Shown: one piece after another, positions 15,952 to 25,695 of the stretch | Layout: every line of letters begins with the position of its first letter | Position numbering within the stretch: the first letter of the stretch is position 1 | NCBI GenBank assembly: GCA_963204975.1 | Contig: CAUJJC010000304.1 | Coordinates: 1-37,709, forward strand | Source: Verrucomicrobiota bacterium | GTDB taxonomy: Bacteria; Verrucomicrobiota; Verrucomicrobiia; Verrucomicrobiales; Verrucomicrobiaceae | Direction of reading: 5' to 3' | DNA length: 37,709 bases | Position numbers and translations under genes: made by a program | The notes under the pieces: generated by a model | What the model saw: the letters and a program-made list of their open reading frames with translations, nothing else | Told to the model about the DNA's origin: nothing | The model's database searches: none

Positions 15952-16360
15952 GGTGCGCTACCTCATCGTGGGAGGGTATGCAGCCATGCATTACTCGCAG
16001 CCGCGTTTCACCAAGGACCTCGATCTCTGGCTCGAGCCCACAGAAGAAAACGCTACCCGTGTGATGCGGGCCTTCGGCGAGTTCGGTATGCCATTGATCG
16101 ACGTGACGCCCGATGACTTCGCCCAGGAGAGCTTCCAATACATGGTGGGCCGTGCCCCAGTCCTGTTCGACTTCCTCACCTCGCTCCCGAGGATGCAGTT
16201 CGCAAGCTGCTGGAATCAGCGCGTGACCGACGAGGACGAAGGATTCCCCATCCAATTCCTCAGTCGAGCCGATCTCATCAAAGCCAAGCAACAAGCCGGC
16301 AGGCCCCAGGACCTCGCGGATCTCGATGAGATTCGCCGTGCTAGTGACGAGGTAGTTTGA
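15905..16360 (+). CDS. Nucleotidyltransferase-fold protein (DUF6036-like)
   Basis: A 151-residue stand-alone nucleotidyltransferase domain. The glycine motif YLIVGGYAAMHY (residues 19-30) is followed by TKDLDLWLEP (about 36-45), whose DLD provides the two metal-binding aspartates of the MNT/pol-beta fold. The C-terminal segment FLSRADLIKAKQQAGRPQDL and the helix after it are typical of DUF6036 and related antitoxin-like proteins. These proteins are often parts of toxin-antitoxin or AbiE-like modules that transfer nucleotides to proteins or RNA. The overlapping 74-residue protein upstream is the likely partner. There is no HEPN gene next to it. Confidence 0.83.
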   Translation: MNSDFKDLLRLFATHEVRYLIVGGYAAMHYSQPRFTKDLDLWLEPTEENATRVMRAFGEFGMPLIDVTPDDFAQESFQYMVGRAPVLFDFLTSLPRMQFASCWNQRVTDEDEGFPIQFLSRADLIKAKQQAGRPQDLADLDEIRRASDEVV

Positions 16361-16519
16361 GGCACCGAACTGCTCTCAGCGGCCTTCTTGCTGTCTCGCA
16401 TTCTTGTGTCAATCGTAGGGCATGGTCACCGACCTCACGCCTCAATACCCTCGCCATGCTGCGTCGTGTGAAAGAGTTTTCCACGGATGGACTCGCTCGA
16501 GTTTCCTTGAGGTTTGATA

Positions 16520-17248
16520 GTGATTTTTGATCCCAAATCGATGCCTTCGGAATACGTCAAACAATGGTTCGAGAAAGCGAATGCCAAGAGACCAAAGGTC
16601 CAAGGTGTAGTTGCGTTGAAGCGCGTGACGATAATCAGCACCGCGATGGCAGACTCGAGGATACTTGCGTCACATCTCACACGATTTGGCAAAGAGTCGG
16701 ACCGTTATCGCTACCTGAAGGAAGAATCCTTCGAGTTGTCATCAGCAGGCCTTCTTGACGCTGTAATTCTTCATCGGGTCGATCAGGAGCCACGCCCAAT
16801 ACTAGCTTTCACATCAGGTGACGGAGCATCACTTTCTCTGACGAACATCGTTCCCGAAACGGTGTCATCCATCGACTGGAAGAGTTACAATGCGTTTGCA
16901 TCGAGTTTTGTGCTCCATTTCGGCGCATGGGTCAGACAGAATGCCCTTGTTGTTCAGATCAAGCAAACAAGCGGAAGGATAACTCTAAAGGACATTGTCC
17001 CTGGAGCAAAAACCCGGCAACTGTTTGAAGCCTTCTTGGCCCGCCATCCACTCAGCAGACACTTTCACGATACTCGAAGGCTGGACACATTTATCTGCGG
17101 CTTGCATCGCCACTGCCGAGGCAGGATTCAAACTTCGGATCTTGAGAGGTATCTGATCCAAGTCTTAGGCTGGTCTGAAGCCGATGCAGAATGGTGTGTT
17201 CAGAGGATAGATGTTGGTCTCGAGGTATTGGCGACGTATTCAGGTTAG
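16520..17248 (+). CDS. Orphan hypothetical protein in a low-G+C stretch
   Basis: A soluble protein of about 242 residues that I do not recognise. GAGG at 16509-16512 lies 7 bp before GTG 16520, which favours this start. The frame opens at a TTG 6 bp upstream, and an ATG at 16541 is also possible. Sequence features include GVVALKRVTIISTAMADSRI, RYRYLKEESFELSSAGLLDA, a beta-rich middle (PILAFTSGDGASLSLTNIVP) and a C-terminal helical part ending RIDVGLEVLATYSG. No signal peptide or membrane segment is seen. G+C is near 48% in the lines I counted, against more than 60% in core genes, which suggests transfer. It lies between the nucleotidyltransferase pair and the kinase-like pair. Confidence 0.7.
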   Translation: MIFDPKSMPSEYVKQWFEKANAKRPKVQGVVALKRVTIISTAMADSRILASHLTRFGKESDRYRYLKEESFELSSAGLLDAVILHRVDQEPRPILAFTSGDGASLSLTNIVPETVSSIDWKSYNAFASSFVLHFGAWVRQNALVVQIKQTSGRITLKDIVPGAKTRQLFEAFLARHPLSRHFHDTRRLDTFICGLHRHCRGRIQTSDLERYLIQVLGWSEADAEWCVQRIDVGLEVLATYSG

Positions 17249-17331
17249 TAAAACCCGCCAGATCTCCATGTGCCAGCAAGCGCATCACGCTTTGTTGACG
17301 CATTCCGAGATTTGCCAGATACTTCCCTATC

Positions 17332-17532
17332 GTGGACGCCAAAAAAAAGACTCTCGAAGTAACCTCTGCTCTGCCCCACGCAGAGCCGAAGGCGATTCGC
17401 TTGAAGCCTTCCACGACCGACTACGCGACCTTTGTGCGCACGACCTCGAAGGTGCTGGGCACGACCGGGCCGGCCTCGCGCAAGACCAAGCCAAGCGAGC
17501 TTGTGCTCTCGGTCGCGAATGCGGAATCCTGA
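17332..17532 (+). CDS. Small hypothetical protein before a kinase-like gene
   Basis: A 66-residue basic protein starting with GTG (17332) as MDAKKKTLEVTSALPHAEPK, continuing with a polar segment rich in Thr and Lys (TTDYATFVRTTSKVLGTTG) and ending SELVLSVANAES. A run of eight A near the start encodes Lys-Lys-Lys. Third-position G+C is high, which supports this frame over the overlapping one that leads into the next gene. The stop TGA at 17530-17532 lies 20 bp before the first in-frame GTG of the kinase-like gene, so the two are probably coupled. The function is unknown; it may be a cognate small partner of the kinase-like protein. Confidence 0.6.
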   Translation: MDAKKKTLEVTSALPHAEPKAIRLKPSTTDYATFVRTTSKVLGTTGPASRKTKPSELVLSVANAES

Positions 17533-17552
17533 GCCAGCCTGGACTGACGTGG

Positions 17553-18038
17553 GTGGAGTTTTGTCGCAACGCGGGTGAGCCTCATCTTGGCACCGAGCAT
17601 CTCGTCGAGCTGTCCGGCGACAAGCATCGAGTATTCAAGATCACCATCCCTCCCAACTTCGGCCTGACGCCGAAGGTCCTGCGTCATCCCGTGGTGAATC
17701 TCCGCGATGATCCGGCGCTGCCGAAGACTCGCCCGTCCATCGAGTTCCTCCCGGCGACGCCGCTCGAGTATCTTGAGCGCTGGATGGCGGCGAATGAGGT
17801 CTTTGGCGATGATGTGAAGCTCACGGCGGTGATCGAGTGGGCGGACGGGCAGGTGTCCTTCGCGATCAGCCAGCCGCAGTATCACGGCGAGCCAGCGACG
17901 GAACGAGAGATCGAGGCGGAATTCGAGGCATCGGGCTGGACGCGGTTCATCGACAGCGCGGGGCATGTCTTGTTTTTCAACTATGCCTTCCAAGTCCTGG
18001 CCATCGATGCCCTGCTGCGGAACTGGAAGGGGTGCTAG
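17553..18038 (+). CDS. Polyvalent-protein-kinase-like domain protein
   Basis: About 161 residues from GTG 17553; the true start is uncertain because the frame is open far upstream without a good start codon. It resembles the small kinase-like domain known from phage polyvalent proteins. LGTEHLVELSGDKHRVFKIT looks like the glycine-rich/lysine lobe; then ATPLEYLERWMAANEVFGDD, VSFAISQPQYHGEPATEREI and FFNYAFQVLAIDALLRN, in which Asp-x4-Asn matches a kinase catalytic loop. The protein stops only four residues later (WKGC), before the second metal-binding Asp expected in such proteins, so it may be truncated or inactive. The frame after the stop is repeat-rich. Family assignment is from memory of the pattern. 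Confidence 0.6.
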   Translation: MEFCRNAGEPHLGTEHLVELSGDKHRVFKITIPPNFGLTPKVLRHPVVNLRDDPALPKTRPSIEFLPATPLEYLERWMAANEVFGDDVKLTAVIEWADGQVSFAISQPQYHGEPATEREIEAEFEASGWTRFIDSAGHVLFFNYAFQVLAIDALLRNWKGC

Positions 18039-18064
18039 GGCTCTACCCGGAGGCTTGACCGCAA

Positions 18065-18230
18065 CGGCGGAGTCCACCGTCGCCGAAAGTCCAACCTGGG
18101 CCTTCGGTGGCCCCCCAACCGGGTCCGATTACCCTACTCTGTGCTCTGGCATCGGAGCCTTCGGGCTCCGATTACCCTCCTTCATAGCTCTGGTATCGGA
18201 GGTTCGAAGCAGGCGAGAGGGGGCCGGGGG
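18065..18230. repeat. Structured intergenic block with hairpins and a direct repeat
   Basis: A gene-free stretch after the kinase-like gene. ATCGGAGCC (18151-18159) and GGCTCCGAT (18164-18172) form a perfect 9-bp stem with a TTCG loop. GGGCC (18098-18102) pairs with GGCCC (18109-18113). The sequence TCCGATTACCCT, followed about 15 nt later by GCTCTGG and ATCGGAG, occurs twice in tandem (from about 18124 and 18165). No T-run follows, so terminator function is unlikely. Confidence 0.6.
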
Positions 18231-18243
18231 CCGGTAGCTCAGT

Positions 18244-18304
18244 GGGACGGTGGGACGGTGGGACATGCTGGCGATCTATTCGCGACCTACCGACCTACCG
18301 TCCC
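18244..18304. repeat. Inverted repeat with 8-nt tandem units (element B)
   Basis: The left arm 18244-18264 is GGGACGGT repeated (two full units and GGGAC). The right arm 18284-18304, read on the other strand, is GGGACGGT, AGGTCGGT, AGGTC. The arms are 21 nt each with four mismatches and a 19-nt loop. Both arms have an 8-nt period. The element ends 3 bp before the metX stop codon. Confidence 0.8.
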
Positions 18305-18307
18305 TCG

Positions 18308-19510
18308 TTACTCTACGATGTCACGGTCCACCACGCGGCTGGAGCGGCCTTCCAGGGCATAGACGAGGTGCGGCGTGTAAAGCTCGGGCTCCAGCAGGAA
18401 GGAGTCGTGGCCTTTGCTCGAATGCACGGTGATGTGCATCGACGAGACGCCTGCGCGCTCCAGGTGGCTGGTGAGTTCGGCTTGTTCCTCAGGGTAGAAG
18501 CAGAAGTCGCTGTCGATGCTGAAGACCAGGTAGTGATGCCCGGCGGCGCGTGACTTGGCGAAGAGTTCCTCGTAGCTGCTCACGCCTGCATCGCGCAGCG
18601 GATCAAAGCGCAACCACATATCAGCGATGCGCAGGTAGGTGTTCGCGTCGAAGCGCTTCACGAACTTCTTCCCCTGGTGCAGCATGTAACTCTCCACGTT
18701 GTGGCCCACGCGATACCAGGCGAGTTGGTCGGCGCATTGCTTCACCTCGCCGCGGGCGCGGCGCTCGATGGCGTCCAGATGCACGAAGGTCTTGTGCGAG
18801 ATCATGCGCGCGAGGGCGAGGCCATACTCGGGCTTCTCGCCATCGTAGTAGTCGCCGCCCTTGAAGTGCGGATCGTTCTCGATCGCCAGCACCTGCTCGA
18901 ACAAGGTCAATCGCGTGAGCACTGTGGTGCGCGGCCCGGTGGCCACAGGGACCACGAGATTCACTCGCTCGGGCAGCAGCGTGGCGAAGTTGATCGCGAT
19001 CAAACCGCCTACCGAGGAGCCGATCACCGCGTGCAGCTTCTTGATACCCAAGCCGTCGAGCAGCAGCGCCTGCGAGCGCACCACATCACTCGTGCGCACC
19101 GAGGGGAAAGCATTGCCATACGGCTTGCCGGTCGCTGGATTGATCGAAGTCGGTCCCGTGGACCCGTAGCAGCCGCCCAGCCAGTTCGCGCAGATGACGA
19201 AGTAGCGCTCCGTGTCCACCGCCTTGCCCGGCCCAATGTAAGAATCCCACCAGCCCTGCTGGCAATCCACCGTCCAGCGCCCGTCCGTGCCTGGCACATC
19301 CGCTGTGAAGCCCGCTGCGTGCTGGCTGCCGGACAGCGCGTGGAACACCAGCACCGCGTTGTCCTTCTTCGCGTTCAGGGTGCCGTAGGTCTCGTAGGCG
19401 ATCACTGCCTCCGTCAGCGATCCGCCGCCATCGAAGACGAATGGCTTCTCTGCCGTCGCGACGGTGAAGAACTGTGTGTGCGTTTCGCCAATGCCTTGAG
19501 GTGCTGCCAT
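18308..19510 (-). CDS. metX: Homoserine O-acetyltransferase
   Basis: Transfers an acetyl group from acetyl-CoA to homoserine in methionine synthesis. The 400-residue alpha/beta-hydrolase fold shows the family-specific FHALSGSQHAAG, GWWDSYIGPGKAVDT and CANWLGGCYGSTGP. The nucleophile Ser166 is in GSSVGG, the catalytic Asp is near 335 in SIDSDFCFYP and His368 is in SSKGHDSFLL. I used ATG 19508-19510; an upstream TTG would add 14 residues without family similarity. Some MetX-family members use succinyl-CoA and I cannot separate the two by eye with certainty. No other methionine gene is adjacent and I see no SAM riboswitch upstream. Confidence 0.95.
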   Translation of the reverse strand: MAAPQGIGETHTQFFTVATAEKPFVFDGGGSLTEAVIAYETYGTLNAKKDNAVLVFHALSGSQHAAGFTADVPGTDGRWTVDCQQGWWDSYIGPGKAVDTERYFVICANWLGGCYGSTGPTSINPATGKPYGNAFPSVRTSDVVRSQALLLDGLGIKKLHAVIGSSVGGLIAINFATLLPERVNLVVPVATGPRTTVLTRLTLFEQVLAIENDPHFKGGDYYDGEKPEYGLALARMISHKTFVHLDAIERRARGEVKQCADQLAWYRVGHNVESYMLHQGKKFVKRFDANTYLRIADMWLRFDPLRDAGVSSYEELFAKSRAAGHHYLVFSIDSDFCFYPEEQAELTSHLERAGVSSMHITVHSSKGHDSFLLEPELYTPHLVYALEGRSSRVVDRDIVE

Positions 19511-19625
19511 AAATGAGGGCGGCGAAGAAACACGCTGCGATTGATTGGGCAAAGCAAAATAACCCCTGCTTTACACGCCCCAGTCACCATGCAATATGCG
19601 GCGCTTTCCGGCTCCCAAAAGCAGC

Positions 19626-19644
19626 CCAGTTGCGCCGCAACTGG
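19626..19644. repeat. 19-nt palindromic intergenic repeat, copy 3
   Basis: CCAGTTGCGCCGCAACTGG is a perfect 9-1-9 palindrome in the 301-bp gap between metX and carB. It differs from copy 2 (15633) only at the central base. Confidence 0.8.
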
Positions 19645-19676
19645 AGCGCTCCCACGACCGACGAAAGCGCCAGGGA

Positions 19677-19770
19677 CTCATGATTCGAGATTCATGACTC
19701 CTGATTCAACGGCCAGCGCTTTGCGGAGAATGAATCAGGGATCACGAATCCAACGTCAGGACTCCCGACC
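19677..19770. repeat. Inverted repeat with 7-nt tandem units (element C)
   Basis: The arms 19689-19708 and 19731-19750 pair at 18 of 20 positions around a 22-nt loop. The left side runs as heptads (ACTCATG, ATTCGAG, ATTCATG, ACTCCTG), and the right side, read on the other strand, shows CTGATTC, GTGATCC, TGGATTC and CTGACGT. It lies 42-135 bp upstream of carB, within the untranslated leader or promoter region. Together with the 19-nt palindrome it fills most of the gap between metX and carB; I see no gene there. Confidence 0.75.
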
Positions 19771-19811
19771 TTTTCCATCCTTCCGCTTTCATACTCCATC
19801 CCTCCTCCCCC

Positions 19812-23114
<3,303 letters not shown>

Positions 23115-23120
23115 ACTGAG

Positions 23121-23147
23121 GAGGTGGTCGCAAATTGAGATCACCTC
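23121..23147 (+). terminator. Stem-loop directly after carB
   Basis: GAGGTGGTC (23121-23129) pairs with GATCACCTC (23139-23147), a 9-bp stem with one G-T wobble and a 9-nt loop, 6 bp after the carB stop. No T-run follows, so it may protect the transcript end rather than terminate. Confidence 0.4.
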
Positions 23148-23198
23148 GGACTCAACTTATTGAGCGACATCTCCAAGGACTGACTTACAAATCCAAAT

Positions 23199-23933
23199 AT
23201 GAAACTGCCGAAATCTATCAGCCCGTGCCCTATCGTTGAGGCCGTGTTTGAGTCGCGGTTCCAGACTGACGCACCTGAAGAGGCTGTTGTCGGCATGGTT
23301 TATCAGGCATTGCGGAAGGATTTCCCGAAGATGAGTGCCTTGCCGCTGGCCAGCCTCCCGCAGCAGATGAGAAAGGCAGACCCGGAGTTTACTTACCAAC
23401 CGCTTCATCGCTTGGAAGGGGAACGCATGGTTTTGCTGATTGGGCCACGCAATTTCGCAATCGCCAGCAAGGGCGACTATCTTGGTTGGCAGGAGTATTG
23501 TGCAGATGCTCTCCGCGTATTCGATACCATAGCTACGACCGGTATTTTCCAGAAGATCGAAAGATTTGGTCTGCGTTATATCAGCTTCTTTGAGGGAGAT
23601 GTTTTGAGCAATCTGACGCTGTCAGTCCAATTGCAGGGAAGGGAAATTCAAGGTGGCGAATCGTTCTTCAGAACGATACTACAGTGGGAAGGATGCTCTT
23701 GTCATTTGCAGGTTGGTAAAGACCTCAAACTCTCAAACCGAGATGGGAAGGCTGGTTCAGTGGTAGATATTGATGCGTTTGTGCAATCGCCAACGGCGAG
23801 CGGAAGTCCCCTTGATGATGCAAAGGGCTTTCTAGAGATGGCTCACCATGCAGAAAAAGACTTGTTCTTTACTCTCCTGAAGCCAGAATTCCTCGCGACC
23901 CTCTCACCAACCTATGAAGCCTCAACTACCTAG
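23199..23933 (+). CDS. TIGR04255 family protein
   Basis: A 244-residue protein of the TIGR04255 family, whose function is unknown. The family start is clear (PCPIVEAVFESRFQTDAPEE, from about residue 9), followed by a middle with GERMVLLIGPRNFAIASKGD and FQKIERFGLRYISFFEGDVL, and a C-terminal helix EMAHHAEKDLFFTLLKPEFL. It is the first gene of a tight three-gene unit: the next gene overlaps it by 20 bp. G+C is near 42-45% in counted lines, far below carB next door (about 68%), so the unit was probably acquired. There is no signal peptide. A link to conflict or defence is suggested only by the setting. Confidence 0.85.
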   Translation: MKLPKSISPCPIVEAVFESRFQTDAPEEAVVGMVYQALRKDFPKMSALPLASLPQQMRKADPEFTYQPLHRLEGERMVLLIGPRNFAIASKGDYLGWQEYCADALRVFDTIATTGIFQKIERFGLRYISFFEGDVLSNLTLSVQLQGREIQGGESFFRTILQWEGCSCHLQVGKDLKLSNRDGKAGSVVDIDAFVQSPTASGSPLDDAKGFLEMAHHAEKDLFFTLLKPEFLATLSPTYEASTT

Positions 23934-24222
23934 CATGTATCGTTCGGCATCGGGGTTTGTTCCCTCGGTTTCGGTTGTGCTGATGACCTCTCTTGCGGGT
24001 TTGGCAGCTAACGGGAAGGCCGAGGAAAAAGACCTGTGCTACGGCCTGCACCCTCACGGAATGGGGAATGCAGTGTTTTATCACCCTGCTTCCATTGAGG
24101 TTCGCAGTGAGCCGAGCGATGTGCTCCAGAAGTTTGCAGTCCAGATGCTTCAAGAATCGGTTGATCTGCCAGCAGCAGCAACTGAAGTCATCAACGAGCA
24201 TTTCTGGGATCTGCTGCTATGA
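23914..24222 (+). CDS. Hypothetical protein, middle gene of the TIGR04255 operon
   Basis: A 102-residue protein of unknown function. It begins MKPQLPSMYRSASGFVPSVS and continues with a short hydrophobic stretch (VVLMTSLAGLAA). A polar middle YGLHPHGMGNAVFYHPASIE and a C-terminal helical part with VLQKFAVQMLQESVDLP follow. It overlaps the TIGR04255 gene by 20 bp; an ATG at 23935, 1 bp after that gene's stop, is an alternative start. It is joined to the next gene by an ATGA overlap. Such double coupling usually means that the products act together in a fixed ratio. Possible membrane attachment through residues 18-32 is uncertain. Confidence 0.75.
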   Translation: MKPQLPSMYRSASGFVPSVSVVLMTSLAGLAANGKAEEKDLCYGLHPHGMGNAVFYHPASIEVRSEPSDVLQKFAVQMLQESVDLPAAATEVINEHFWDLLL

Positions 24223-24836
24223 GCGAAGCCGAACTTCTCGAAGATTTTAAGCAGTATTTGCCCAAATACTTGTCGCCAAACGGCACCGAGAACCTGTTCG
24301 CCGAACTGAAGCAGTTTCCTGCCAACATCGACCAGAGGCTTTACACGTCTCTCTTGAAAGCTGAGCCGATTATTTATCAAGGTGATGGCCTCTCAAACCT
24401 GCCGATTGTAAATCTACCGGACGCCAGAATAGAGGGGAAAAAGGCGATGGTCCTGTCAAACACATGCGACATTTCGCCAGATAATCCCAGGCCGATCCCA
24501 GCACGGATGATTTATTGCCCGATCATCAGCTTTGAGAAATTCGAGCGATTGCTGACGGCATCCCAAGCGAGTGTTTCAGACCACTACCTGAGGGACATTC
24601 GAGCTCAGAAAGTGAGTTCAATGTTCTTTCTGCCGAGAAATGACTCTCTCGGAGAGGATGCCATCGTTCTTTTGGACCGGGCAAACAATTGCGACATCAA
24701 TCAAGTTCCAGCGCACGAGATTCAATCGCGCCGACTGTTCACATTGAGCGACTACGGATTCTACCTTCTTATCTTCAAGCTTTCGATTCACTTTACCAGG
24801 ATTCGTGAAGCAGTGCGCCGGACCTCTGAGTCCTGA
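24219..24836 (+). CDS. Hypothetical protein with an SNTCDIS motif, last gene of the TIGR04255 operon
   Basis: A 205-residue soluble protein of unknown function. The most striking segment is KKAMVLSNTCDISPDNPRPI (from about residue 74), where a Cys-Asp pair follows a predicted beta strand. Nearby are YCPIISFEKFERLL, VSSMFFLPRNDSLGEDAIVL and the C-terminal FTLSDYGFYLLIFKLSIHFT helix ending RIREAVRR. The conserved-looking Cys/Asp and Asn could form an active or metal site, but this is inference. It shares the low G+C of the operon and its start codon overlaps the previous stop (ATGA). Its last 32 bases overlap the earliest possible start of the transposase gene, so an insertion boundary lies at or just after this stop. 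Confidence 0.75.
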   Translation: MSEAELLEDFKQYLPKYLSPNGTENLFAELKQFPANIDQRLYTSLLKAEPIIYQGDGLSNLPIVNLPDARIEGKKAMVLSNTCDISPDNPRPIPARMIYCPIISFEKFERLLTASQASVSDHYLRDIRAQKVSSMFFLPRNDSLGEDAIVLLDRANNCDINQVPAHEIQSRRLFTLSDYGFYLLIFKLSIHFTRIREAVRRTSES

Positions 24837-25413
24837 GAGGGCGAAAAGCAAGAGTGAGGCTGGGCTGCAAAGTGTATTCACTCTTTTCTTCACCTTCTGC
24901 CGCGCCGATTCGCTGCCGCGTGAACTCCTCGACGACTGGCTTCGCGCCCGCGAGGCCTTCCTCGCCGCGAATCCGCTGCCGTGGGACGACATCACCGAAG
25001 CGTGCTACCACGGCCAGTTCACCGACAAACTCGACGAACACCTCGACGCCGCGCACGGCTCCTGTGCCGTGCGTGATCCAGGCCTCGCTCAAATCGTTGC
25101 AGACCGCCTGCATCACTTCGACGGCCAGCGCTACGACCTCTGGAGCTACGTCATCATGCCCAATCACGTCCACGTCCTCTTCACCCTCCGCGACAGCGAA
25201 TCCCTCCCCGACACGCTCCAAGGCTGGAAAGGCGTTTCGAGCCGTCTCATCCACAAAACCGGCCTCAGCGCCCTGAATCCCTTCTGGCAGCCCGATTACT
25301 TCGACCGCCTCATCCGCAGTCCTGAACACTTCAGCACCGTGAAGGCCTACATGCGTGAAAATCCCGCCAAAGCGTGCTTGAAGGCCGGTTTTGCTCTTTG
25401 GGAGCGAAGCTGA
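24805..25413 (+). CDS. REP-associated tyrosine transposase (RAYT, Y1/HUH type)
   Basis: A single-strand transposase-like protein of the TnpA-REP/Y1 family that mobilises short palindromic repeats. The HUH core is clear in RYDLWSYVIMPNHVHVLFTL, with His-Val-His, and is followed by LQGWKGVSSRLIHKTG and FWQPDYFDRLIRSPEHFSTV, with the catalytic Tyr probably in the latter, then VKAYMRENPAKACL. The start is doubtful. Members usually open with about 20 residues leading to a TFRLADSLP-type strand; here residues before FFTFCRADSLP do not look like the family, and the frame overlaps the previous gene. It may therefore be 5'-truncated. G+C is high and unlike the operon before it. Confidence 0.85.
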   Translation: MKQCAGPLSPERAKSKSEAGLQSVFTLFFTFCRADSLPRELLDDWLRAREAFLAANPLPWDDITEACYHGQFTDKLDEHLDAAHGSCAVRDPGLAQIVADRLHHFDGQRYDLWSYVIMPNHVHVLFTLRDSESLPDTLQGWKGVSSRLIHKTGLSALNPFWQPDYFDRLIRSPEHFSTVKAYMRENPAKACLKAGFALWERS

Positions 25414-25521
25414 TCGAAGAGAGCGGAGCGCGGATTGCCTCGCTTTGCTCGCCCTACCGGCAGCTTTCTGCTGGCTGTCTTCGCTGCGCTCCGGCTCTCC
25501 TGTCCGCTCTATCTTCGCGGC
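25414..25521. repeat. REP-like imperfect palindromes after the transposase
   Basis: CGAAGAGAGCGGA (25415-25427) pairs with TCCGCTCTATCTTCG (25503-25517, two bulged bases). An alternative partner is the stretch rich in GAGAGC/GGAGCGC complements near 25484-25498. A small CAGC/GCTG hairpin lies near 25471. Nested palindromes next to a RAYT gene are what such transposases act on. Confidence 0.55.
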
Positions 25522-25620
25522 TTCATCCGCCTCGTGGAGCGCGGGGTGAATGCGCCGCCGATGAACGTGAACCGCTGATCCCCACGCCCACCTACCCCTT
25601 GACCGCCGCCCGCTTCCCCG
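25522..25620. repeat. Dispersed repeat, copy 1
   Basis: This copy runs from TTCATCCGCC through GCGGGGTGAATGCGCC and GATGAACGTGAACCGCTGA to CGCCCGCTTCCCCG. The first 60 bases match copies 2 and 3 with only about four differences each. The last 40 match copy 3. In one frame all three copies read through VNAP and MNVNR to a shared TGA. Confidence 0.85.
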
Positions 25621-25644
25621 CCTGCTGAGGTTCTTGATAGGAAA

Positions 25645-25665
25645 GTGGCACCGTCCTTTTGCCAC
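25645..25665. promoter_or_regulatory. Candidate operator upstream of the PIN toxin
   Basis: GTGGCA (25645-25650) and TGCCAC (25660-25665) form a perfect 6-bp inverted repeat 31 bp before the toxin start. Toxin-antitoxin modules commonly repress themselves at such sites; here it rests on position and symmetry only. Confidence 0.35.
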
Positions 25666-25695
25666 GCGTCATTTTGCCGTTACCCTTTGAGCGTC

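Noticed and set aside
18231..18256. tRNA-like D-arm sequence (GCCGGTAGCTCAGTGG) with a T-arm-like GGTTCGA about 30 bp upstream
   Set aside because: The two parts are in the wrong order, no acceptor or anticodon stem can be drawn, and the T-stem does not pair. It is coincidence within the repeat-rich stretch.
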